Part shown: positions 27,067 to 34,780 of the stretch, piece after piece
How positions within the stretch are numbered: the stretch's first letter is position 1
Layout: each line of letters opens with the position of its first letter
From: an uncultured bacterium
GTDB lineage: Bacteria > Patescibacteriota > Patescibacteriia > Patescibacteriales > SZUA-104
Direction: 5' to 3'
Length of the DNA stretch: 42,643 nucleotides
Assembly (NCBI GenBank): GCA_913009695.1
Contig: CAJVWV010000008.1
Location: 1 to 42,643 of the forward strand
The notes under the pieces: model-generated
What the model was told of the DNA's origin: nothing
Seen by the model: only the letters and a program-made list of their open reading frames with translations
The model's database searches: none
Made by a program: the position numbers and the translations under genes

Positions 27067-27543
27067 TTATTCGTCACAACGCGCATACCAATGCACGTCC
27101 TGACCAAAAAATCTGTGAGTTTGTGTTGATACACGAAACTTCGATCTTTTACCGCAACTACCATTTACACATGACTGTGCTGTATATTCTCCGGGTATCA
27201 GATATATAGTATCCTGCATGTTCGGTGGCATAAGAAACCCTTTTGTCTCAGGACCATAAATACGAATATCACACTCTTCTCTGTTTGCATTGTAAACTAT
27301 ACCCTTGTATCCCATACTGGCTCCATTAATCATCATCGTCTGCGCTGGCTGAGCTTTAAGTTTTTCTAAGGCAAGCTTATCTTGTTTTATTCTAGCCACC
27401 TCGCTAGAGCCACCCAAGAAGTACCAATCACCATTATCGTATTGTGCTTCATTCCCATATAGGGTGGAGCACCCACTCATTATGATTGCTACGAACATCA
27501 ACATCAGTAAAACCACAACATTTTGCATTCTTTTCATTTTCAA
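27067..27543 (-). CDS. Lipoprotein, unknown
   Basis: Signal peptide with lipobox IMSGCS. Confidence 0.75.
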   Translation of the reverse strand: MKMKRMQNVVVLLMLMFVAIIMSGCSTLYGNEAQYDNGDWYFLGGSSEVARIKQDKLALEKLKAQPAQTMMINGASMGYKGIVYNANREECDIRIYGPETKGFLMPPNMQDTIYLIPGEYTAQSCVNGSCGKRSKFRVSTQTHRFFGQDVHWYARCDE

Positions 27544-27880
27544 TCCTCCTATTTAATGTATTTATATGTTTTAATGCCTAAAGGCATTGGTTTTTGATAA
27601 AGATCTATATTGTACATTTAATTATGAAGCGCAATTTATGATTATGCAAAATTTGCGCGTGAAGGGTCTAAAATCCTGCGAGTTATACTATTTTTATAAT
27701 TCTCATTTGTATACCGGTACATACTATAAATACAATTAAGCGCGCAGGGTCTTAGATCCTTTTAAACCAAATACTTTTAAAACCGTAAAGTTTAATAACT
27801 TATTTTGATTGCACCTCAGTATTTAACGTAGTTGTTAATTTGTTATATTACTATATCATGTTTATAAATATCTGTCAAGG

Positions 27881-27909
27881 TTGACCTTAATTAGAATCCA
27901 TGATACACT
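27881..27909 (+). promoter_or_regulatory. Sigma70-type promoter
   Basis: TTGACC-17 nt-TACACT. Confidence 0.6.
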
Positions 27910-27933
27910 ATAAGTAGAGTTTTATAAGAAGAT

Positions 27934-27974
27934 CCCTATTCATGCTTGTTAATATCAGGCGGATAGGGTTTTTT
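27934..27974 (+). terminator. Intrinsic terminator/attenuator hairpin
   Basis: CCCTAT...ATAGGGTTTTTT. Confidence 0.7.
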
Positions 27975-28004
27975 GTATGAAAAAATACAAAATTTAACGA
28001 ATTA

Positions 28005-28038
28005 ATCCCCCAAACCCCCTTTAATAAAGGGGGCAGCA
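28005..28038. repeat. Family B palindrome
   Basis: aatcccccaaaccccctttaataaagggggcagc. Confidence 0.85.
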
Positions 28039-28045
28039 AGAGAAT

Positions 28046-28561
28046 ATGGAAGCGCTTAAGCAAAACCACAAAAAACTAATATTACCCAGAAAGGCTAAAA
28101 AACTAATAATTTTATTGGTTTTTGTGCTTTGTTTTGATTTTGCTTTGTTTTTCATGCCGGCTTTAGCTAACGCGGCAACGGAAGAAACTATTATTGACCA
28201 AGAAGTGATGGTTGATCAAGTAATTGAACATTTACCGCAAAATAACGATTTAACAATAAAAAGCACTAGTTTGCGCGTAATTACAGCTTATAATTCTGAA
28301 CCGGGTCAAACTGACAACACTCCCTGCATTACAGCCAATAACTTTAATTTGTGTGAGCATGGCATTGAAGATACAGTTGCGGCTAATTTCCTGCCATTTG
28401 GCGTAAAAGTAAGGATTCCTGAGCTTTTTGGAGACAGAGTGTTTGTTGTTCGGGATAGAATGCATTCACGATTTTCAAACAGGATTGACGTATGGATGTT
28501 AGAAAAAGCCGATGCTATAAATCTTGGCATAAAATCAACTAAAATTGAGGTTCTTGAATAA
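28046..28561 (+). CDS. 3D-domain (DPBB) secreted/anchored protein
   Basis: TM N-terminus; VITAYNSEPGQTDNTPCITA...LPFGVKVRIPELFGDRVFVVRDRMHSRFSNRIDVWM. Confidence 0.85.
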   Translation: MEALKQNHKKLILPRKAKKLIILLVFVLCFDFALFFMPALANAATEETIIDQEVMVDQVIEHLPQNNDLTIKSTSLRVITAYNSEPGQTDNTPCITANNFNLCEHGIEDTVAANFLPFGVKVRIPELFGDRVFVVRDRMHSRFSNRIDVWMLEKADAINLGIKSTKIEVLE

Positions 28562-28666
28562 AAATCGTAAAACACATAAAAAACATTATAACGAGAGCCT
28601 TTTATGGGTTCTTTTTGGTTTATATTGTTTTTTAAGTAATAATTTGATATATTATAATAGGTGCGT

Positions 28667-28739
28667 GGCCTGGTCGCCAAGTGGTTAAGGCAACAGTTTG
28701 CAAAACTGTCATTCGTGGGTTCGACTCCCGCCCAGGCCT
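28667..28739 (+). tRNA. tRNA-Cys(GCA)
   Basis: GGCCTGG/CCAGGCC acceptor, anticodon loop TTGCAAA, GTTCGACTC T-loop, T discriminator. Confidence 0.96.
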
Positions 28740-28784
28740 CATAATAAATAAAAAGCCTTATTCAATAACACGAATAAGGTTTTT

Positions 28785-28890
28785 TAAGTCCACAAAAACG
28801 TAGACTTAAGTTAATTGTGGATAACTTTTACTATTTTATACAATAATTAACTTAAGTCCACAATTTTCTAGACTAAAATGTGTATAACTA
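28785..28890. other. Direct/inverted repeats with a DnaA-box-like 9-mer
   Basis: ttaagtccaca-N-tagact direct repeats; TTAAGTTAAT/ATTAACTTAA; TGTGGATAA at 28816. Confidence 0.4.
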
Positions 28891-28947
28891 AACATTAATT
28901 ATATTATTATTGACTAAAATTAGCATAAAATTTTATATATATTAATA

Positions 28948-28976
28948 TTGACTTTTTGTATTTTGCATGTTATACT
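28948..28976 (+). promoter_or_regulatory. Sigma70-type promoter
   Basis: TTGACT-17 nt-TATACT. Confidence 0.75.
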
Positions 28977-28981
28977 AAGAA

Positions 28982-29263
28982 CATAAGCTTTTACTAGTTG
29001 ACCTAAGGGCTGCTACCGACACAGCCACTTAAAAACAAAAACAAAAAAACAATAGACCTTAATTATTATAAAAAATGCTTGAGGCCTATTACAACAGGTA
29101 AAAGTTCGTGCTTTTAAAGTCGGGACAAAGCTTCATATCCTGAGAATAGGGATTTTCATGGTTTATCTTCCTGATGAACCAGAAATAAAATTCTTAGGAA
29201 TGCGGCTCAGTTACAGGAGCTATTTTATTCTTAAAGAAGGGCCCCTTTCTGGGCCGCTTTTAT
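28982..29263 (+). ncRNA. Candidate orphan structured ncRNA
   Basis: Promoter immediately upstream, multiple hairpins, terminal GGCCC/GGGCC hairpin plus U-tract, no ORF. Confidence 0.6.
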
Positions 29264-29444
29264 ATTTGAAAATAATTATGCCTCAATAATTACATCTTGA
29301 TAAAAGTGTTAATTTGATATACAATAATAGTAGGTAAATAGTAAATTATTATTGTTTCATTGCCTCATTGTTCCATTGTTTGATAATTATTTTACAGCAA
29401 CAACAATGGAGCCATTTGACAATGAAGCAATGAAAGTTAAATAT

Positions 29445-29816
29445 ATGGACAAAAAAACAATAGAAAAAATTAAAAAAGACTTGCTTGCGAGAAAAACTCA
29501 GATAGAAGAAGAATTAAAAAATATTACTGAAGATGACGGAGCGGGAGAGAGTGAACATCGCACTAAGTTTCCTGACATAGGAAGTAAGCCGGAAGAAAAC
29601 GCTCAGGAAATCGGTGAATACACAACCAATATTGCCACTGAAAAGGTTCTTGAAAGCTCGTTAAGAGATATTAATAGCGCTTTAAAGAGGATGGAGGACA
29701 ATACTTATGGCGTATGCAAATACTGTAATGAAGAAATCGGAGAAAAACGCATGCTTGCCCGTCCGGTAGCGAGTACTTGTGTCGCGTGCAAAAGCAAACT
29801 TCAATCAAAAAATTAA
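29445..29816 (+). CDS. DksA/TraR-family zinc-finger protein
   Basis: TYGVCKYCNEEIGEKRMLARPVASTCVACKS; track ORF starts 29352. Confidence 0.92.
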   Translation: MDKKTIEKIKKDLLARKTQIEEELKNITEDDGAGESEHRTKFPDIGSKPEENAQEIGEYTTNIATEKVLESSLRDINSALKRMEDNTYGVCKYCNEEIGEKRMLARPVASTCVACKSKLQSKN

Positions 29817-29822
29817 AATAAC

Positions 29823-30275
29823 ATGTATATATATAATAAAAAGATGATAATGCTATCGTTAATTATCATCTTTTTTATTTCATTAGATCGATTTTTAAAA
29901 TTTCTGGCTATTAATAATTATTTTGGAGATGGCTTAAATATTATCGGAGAATTTTTTAAATTAAAATTCATCGGCAATCCAAATATAGCTTTTTCCTTGC
30001 CTTTTAACGGACAATTTTTAAATATAATTATAATATTTATTATTTTAGGATTAATTTATAATTTAATTTATGTTGCTGTAAAAAAAAGTTTTCACCAAGT
30101 AGCCTTACTATTAATAATTATTTTAGGGGCAATGAGTAACTTATTGGATAGACTAAAGTACGGCTATGTAATTGATTACTTGGATTTAAGCTATTTTACG
30201 GTTTTTAATTTGGCAGACGCCATGATAGTTTTGGGGGTTATTGGATTGGGGTGGATTATGATTAAAAGTAAATAA
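29823..30275 (+). CDS. lspA: Lipoprotein signal peptidase
   Basis: SLDRFLKFLA, NPNIAFSLP, GAMSNLLDRLKYGYVIDYLDL..FTVFNLADAMI. Confidence 0.88.
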   Translation: MYIYNKKMIMLSLIIIFFISLDRFLKFLAINNYFGDGLNIIGEFFKLKFIGNPNIAFSLPFNGQFLNIIIIFIILGLIYNLIYVAVKKSFHQVALLLIIILGAMSNLLDRLKYGYVIDYLDLSYFTVFNLADAMIVLGVIGLGWIMIKSK

Positions 30276-30326
30276 AAAAACAGCTGAAATAAATCAACCA
30301 TTTTAAATATCCTTTATTTAATTTTA

Positions 30327-30668
30327 TTAATTATTGTTCTGAACTTCTTTTATGCCTGTCTTGCGTTCCGCTAATTCTTCACAAATCACGGCGAGCATAA
30401 ACGCATCTTCACCGCTATCTTTTACATAATTTTTATAGTCCTTTAAAGATATGCTAAGGACTTCTGAATAATTTTTACCTTCAATAATTCCTTCTGCTAA
30501 TTCAATTACTTTACTCTCAGGATTTGATAATACTCTATAAAAAGCAGGTTTTTTTCTTGCCTCTTCTTTTAATTTATTAAATGATAATTTTCCTTTCATA
30601 CCTTCTTTTTTATATTTTGAATCCCGAATAACGTCAGAATATAAATTTTCTCTAATGGATTGTTTCAT
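30327..30668 (-). CDS. Hypothetical protein
   Basis: ORF only; adjacent to tsaE. Confidence 0.6.
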   Translation of the reverse strand: MKQSIRENLYSDVIRDSKYKKEGMKGKLSFNKLKEEARKKPAFYRVLSNPESKVIELAEGIIEGKNYSEVLSISLKDYKNYVKDSGEDAFMLAVICEELAERKTGIKEVQNNN

Positions 30669-30677
30669 ATAATTTAA

Positions 30678-31172
30678 TTAATATCTAATTAATCTTTTAT
30701 CTTCCTCCTTATTTATAATGCTAACAAATTTTGTCTTTTTAGGCAAGATCTTTTTTATTTTATCAGCCCATTCAACTATTGTAATAGTGTTAGGTCTATT
30801 AAAATATTCTTTTGCGCCAATAGCTGTTATGTCTTGCGCATTTTTAATGCGATAAGCGTCTATATGACATAGACTTTTGACTTTTGACTTTTGCTTGTCC
30901 GCCAAAGCCTTGGCGTAGGCGGGACTTTTGACTTCGTACACTTTCATTAATACAAACGTAGGACTAGTAATATGCTTTTTAATTCCTAATCCTGCTGCAA
31001 GACCTTTTGTAAAAATAGTTTTGCCCGCGCCTAATTCTCCGACTAAACCAATAACTTCTCCGCCTTTTAATTTTTTAGCAAAGTTTTTAGCAAAATTAAA
31101 TGTTTCTTTTTCTGAATTTGTTATTTTTTCCACCCCGTTAGACATATGATTTTTCTCAACAATTATCCCCAC
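30678..31172 (-). CDS. tsaE: tRNA threonylcarbamoyladenosine biosynthesis ATPase TsaE
   Basis: GLVGELGAGKTIFTKGLAAGLGIKKHITSPTFVLMKVYE...CHIDAYRI...VEWADKI. Confidence 0.93.
   Translation of the reverse strand: MGIIVEKNHMSNGVEKITNSEKETFNFAKNFAKKLKGGEVIGLVGELGAGKTIFTKGLAAGLGIKKHITSPTFVLMKVYEVKSPAYAKALADKQKSKVKSLCHIDAYRIKNAQDITAIGAKEYFNRPNTITIVEWADKIKKILPKKTKFVSIINKEEDKRLIRY
30871..30935. repeat. Family D palindrome and TTTGACTTT repeat inserted in tsaE
   Basis: gacttttgacttttgacttttgcttgtccgccaaagccttggcgtaggcgggacttttgac; encodes KSPAYAKALADKQKSKVKS. Confidence 0.8.
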
Positions 31173-31283
31173 TAAACATTATAAAATGTCTAACGGGGTT
31201 CATGTTTTTATATTAACTTTAATTTGTGTTTTTTGCAAATAAAAAAGAAGGTGAGGATTGCAATCCTCGCCTTCTTTTTGTTG

Positions 31284-31357
31284 TGGACGATGTAGGATTC
31301 GAACCTACGACCCCTTCGGTGTAAACGAAGTGCTCTAACCAGCTGAGCTAATCGTCC
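31284..31357 (-). tRNA. tRNA-Val(TAC)
   Basis: GGACGAT/ATCGTCC acceptor, anticodon loop TTTACAC. Confidence 0.95.
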
Positions 31358-31366
31358 GTAGCTCTG

Positions 31367-31450
31367 TGCCGCAGAAGGGATTTGAACCCTTACGCTCTAA
31401 CGAACACCAGCCCCTCAAGCTGACCTGTCTACCAGTTCCAGCACTGCGGC
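31367..31450 (-). tRNA. tRNA-Leu(GAG)
   Basis: GCCGCAG/CTGCGGC acceptor, loop TTGAGGG, long variable arm. Confidence 0.95.
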
Positions 31451-31462
31451 CAAGAAAATATT

Positions 31463-31933
31463 TTAAACAATTTTCTTTTCTTTTAATTTCTTCTTGAAGC
31501 CTCTTTTTAAAAAATATAGCTTAGCTCTTTTTACCCTTGACTGTTTTTTGATTTCAATTTTTGTGATAGTAGGAAGATTTAAAGGGAATATTTTTTCAAC
31601 GCCAACGCCGTCAGAAACTTTTCTTACCGTAATAGTTCCGCCTTTTTCCTTGCCGTGCTTCTTCGCTATAATCATTCCTTCAAAATACTGAACCCTTTCT
31701 TTTTCTTCACCTTTTATATTAAGCTCTTTAATTTTTTGATAAATACGAACAGTCATCCCCGGCTTAAGATCGGGAATGGATTTTTTTTCTTTTTTTTCTT
31801 TTTTCTCTACAGTAGGAGCTTTTTTTTCTTCCGTCTGCCCCGCTGTGGCGGTGGTTTTTTTATCCGCAGCAGCTTTCTTGCCATCCATAGCTTTAGCGGC
31901 GGATGGAACGGAAGTGGACTTTTCTTCAGCCAT
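31463..31933 (-). CDS. rplS: 50S ribosomal protein L19 with long Lys/Ala-rich N-terminal extension
   Basis: IPDLKPGMTVRIYQKIKE...VQYFEGMIIAKKHG...FPLNLPTITKIEIKKQSRVKRAKLYFLK. Confidence 0.93.
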   Translation of the reverse strand: MAEEKSTSVPSAAKAMDGKKAAADKKTTATAGQTEEKKAPTVEKKEKKEKKSIPDLKPGMTVRIYQKIKELNIKGEEKERVQYFEGMIIAKKHGKEKGGTITVRKVSDGVGVEKIFPLNLPTITKIEIKKQSRVKRAKLYFLKRGFKKKLKEKKIV

Positions 31934-32054
31934 ATAGTTTATAATATAAAAATAGAACACGAAGTCCTATTAAAGATTATTATTAATTATTGTTTCTTGT
32001 GTAATATTATAATATTATTCAGTTTTTGTCAATAAAACGTTATTTATTTCAATA

Positions 32055-32627
32055 TTAAGGCAAATTCGCGTCTTTTTTTATAATTTCAACCGTTTTTTTC
32101 ACTGCCTCTCCTAATTTTCCTTCTTCATTCTCAATTTCATAATCATATATATATTTATTTTTTAACCATTCTTTTGTATATTTCATTCTCTCTTTAATAT
32201 ATTCTTCGGTTACATTATCTCTGCTTTTTATTCTTTTTTCTAATATTTCAAGCGGAGCGCCTATATAAATAGCTTTAATATTGGGCATTAATTTTTTAGC
32301 CGCTATAACACCTTTGTATTCTATTTTCCAGATTCCAATTTTACCGCCTCTTCTTATTCTATTTATTTCATTAAAAGTTACTCCATAATAATTATCATTA
32401 TATTCCTGGGCATATTCAAAAAATTTGTTTTCTTTTATTCCCTTTTTAAATTCTTCTCTGGAAATAAAATAATAAGGATTTTTTTGTGATTCACCCGAGC
32501 GCATTTCACGAGTAGTGCTAGTTATTACCCTTTCAATAAAAATTTCTTTTTCTAAGCCATTTATTATACTATCCTCGCCCGCGCCTGACGGCCCTGATAT
32601 TATAAATATATTATTTTTTTCATTCAT
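32055..32627 (-). CDS. Guanylate kinase-like protein with altered P-loop
   Basis: IISGPSGAGEDSIINGLEK; ITSTTREMRSGE; YGVTFNEI. Confidence 0.85.
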   Translation of the reverse strand: MNEKNNIFIISGPSGAGEDSIINGLEKEIFIERVITSTTREMRSGESQKNPYYFISREEFKKGIKENKFFEYAQEYNDNYYGVTFNEINRIRRGGKIGIWKIEYKGVIAAKKLMPNIKAIYIGAPLEILEKRIKSRDNVTEEYIKERMKYTKEWLKNKYIYDYEIENEEGKLGEAVKKTVEIIKKDANLP

Positions 32628-32628
32628 A

Positions 32629-33591
32629 TTATTTAACTTTCTCTAAAAATTTCTTAAGTTCATCCGGCATATTAATTTTAAAACTTTGTTTTTCGCCTGA
32701 CAAATCGTTAAAAGACAATTCATTAGCAAATAAAAATATTCTTTCCAGTTTTAATTTTTTATTTTGCTCTCTCGTTCTTTTCGTATTATATAAATTATCG
32801 CCTACAATCGGATGTCCGTAAGCCGCCATATGAACTCTAATTTGATGCGTGCGGCCGGTTTTAATTTGCACTCTTACTAAAGTATAATTAATAAATCTTT
32901 TAATAATTTCAAATTGCGTAATTGCCCGCTTAGCCTCAATATTTTCATCACCTTTAATCGTTAAAGGATGGGCGGCCATTTTATATCCTAAGCTTGAACG
33001 GCTAATCGGAAAATTTATTTCATCGCTATCTTTTTCAATTTTTCCGTAAACTAACGCGGTATACTCTTTTTTTATTGTTCTTTTTTGAAACTGCTTCTTT
33101 AAATTATCAAAAGAATCCTGCGTCTTAGCGATGACAACTAGACCGCTAACTTCTTTGTCAATCCTGTGCACTATCCCTGGCCTTATTGGATCTTCCCCGA
33201 CTTTTTTTATTTTAGGATATTTTTTTAAAATTAAATCAACTAAAGTTATATCCTTAATATGCTCCGCCCCATGCATTATTAATCCGGCAGGCTTATTGAT
33301 TATAAGATGTTCTTTGTTATTGGCAATGATTTTTAATTTAAAATTTTTAATTTTTAATTTTGTTTTTTTTAATTTATTTGTAATTTGTAATTTGTAATTT
33401 GTAATTTTAACAATGTCTCCCTCTTTCAGCTTGTAATGCTTAGTCACAGTTTTTTCGTTAATGGTAACGCAATCCCCTTTAAATAGCTTTTGAATTTGGC
33501 TGCGAGAAGAATCCAATAAATTATTCGTTAAAAATTTATCAATACGTTGTTTTGAGTCTTCTGTTTTTACTTTAAATTTCATAAATATCAA
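32629..33591 (-). CDS. RluA/RluD-family 23S rRNA pseudouridine synthase
   Basis: S4 domain; RPGIVHRIDKEVSGLVVIAKTQ; GRTHQIRVHMAAYGHPIVGD. Confidence 0.93.
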   Translation of the reverse strand: MIFMKFKVKTEDSKQRIDKFLTNNLLDSSRSQIQKLFKGDCVTINEKTVTKHYKLKEGDIVKITNYKLQITNKLKKTKLKIKNFKLKIIANNKEHLIINKPAGLIMHGAEHIKDITLVDLILKKYPKIKKVGEDPIRPGIVHRIDKEVSGLVVIAKTQDSFDNLKKQFQKRTIKKEYTALVYGKIEKDSDEINFPISRSSLGYKMAAHPLTIKGDENIEAKRAITQFEIIKRFINYTLVRVQIKTGRTHQIRVHMAAYGHPIVGDNLYNTKRTREQNKKLKLERIFLFANELSFNDLSGEKQSFKINMPDELKKFLEKVK

Positions 33592-34694
33592 ATTATTTTT
33601 TCAAATTCCTCTACCATCCTATCAATTATAAAATATTTTTCAACCCCTTCTACGCTTGATTTTCCTATTTTTGCTCGTAAATTTTTATCCCGCCATAATT
33701 TTATAATTTGGCGCGCTAACATTTCACTATTATCAGGCTCAACCAAACATCCATTTTTTTTACTAATTTCCGGAATAATTTCTTCTAATCCCAAATTTTG
33801 CGGCCCTATTATCGGCAATTTAGCATTCATAGCTTTAAGCAAAATATTGATGTCGGCCAACCTCAAATCTTCGCAAGCTGCCACAAAAACATCAAAACCA
33901 TCCAGCCATTTTTTTAGATGAATCTGTTCTCCAACAAACCAAGTTATATTGTCCAATTCCATTTTTTTGCTAAGCCACGACAAATTTTTTCTTTCTTTTC
34001 CCTCTCCCACTATAATTAACTGCATGTTTGGTATTACCGTTAAACAATGTTTTATTGCCTGGAATAAGTTTTCTATTTTTTGCGGTTTTTTTAATTCAAC
34101 TACCGCGCCAACTGTAAAAAATTTTCGCTTATAAGCCTTTCCTTCATTTTGAGCCAACTCGTTAAAAAGATTATTTTGATGTTCTCTTTTGTTTAGTTTT
34201 ATGCCCGGTTGTATTGCTTTTATGTTTTTTTCTTTAATGCCTAAATTTTTTAATCTTATTTTATTAAAATTACTAAAAGTTATAATAGTTGCTTGGTTAG
34301 AAATAATTTTATAGGCTTTAGATATAAATTTATTTAAAGTCTTATTGTTAAAAACAGCAGAATCCGCGTCTTCTGTCCAGACAACTTTCATTTTTAATAA
34401 TTTGGCTATCGGAGTAATAATTATTTTTTCATTTATATTTAAGCAAATAATAGTTTGTATTTTTTGAATTTTGTAATAAGCCAAATATAAAAAATTTACT
34501 AAGCATAAAAATGGAAGTAATATAATAAATAAAATTTGCTTCAAAAAATTATTTAAACGAGGGCCAAGACATTGTTGAGCCGCGCGAGAAGCAATAAAAA
34601 AATAAAAATCTCTATTTTTTAATTCTTCAAAAATAGCAAAAACAGCCTTGTTGTTTTCTTGTAATGAATTAAATATTAAAATATTTTTAGACAT
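33588..34694 (-). CDS. Glycosyltransferase family 4-like
   Basis: FFTVGAVVELKKPQKIENLFQAI..NMQLIIVGEGKERKNL.. WLDGFDVFVAAC. Confidence 0.85.
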   Translation of the reverse strand: MSKNILIFNSLQENNKAVFAIFEELKNRDFYFFIASRAAQQCLGPRLNNFLKQILFIILLPFLCLVNFLYLAYYKIQKIQTIICLNINEKIIITPIAKLLKMKVVWTEDADSAVFNNKTLNKFISKAYKIISNQATIITFSNFNKIRLKNLGIKEKNIKAIQPGIKLNKREHQNNLFNELAQNEGKAYKRKFFTVGAVVELKKPQKIENLFQAIKHCLTVIPNMQLIIVGEGKERKNLSWLSKKMELDNITWFVGEQIHLKKWLDGFDVFVAACEDLRLADINILLKAMNAKLPIIGPQNLGLEEIIPEISKKNGCLVEPDNSEMLARQIIKLWRDKNLRAKIGKSSVEGVEKYFIIDRMVEEFEKII

Positions 34695-34780
34695 AATTTA
34701 TAGTAATTTTCAATTTCTAATTTTCAATTTTCAAACAATTTTCAATTAATTATTTACTAATTTATAATTAAAAATTGCTT

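Noticed and set aside
28982-29263. Assignment of the ncRNA candidate to tmRNA, RNase P, SRP or 6S RNA
   Set aside because: No tRNA-like domain or tag ORF, no RNase P P4 motif, no SRP GGAAG apical loop, and 5'/3' ends do not form the long 6S-type duplex; left unassigned.
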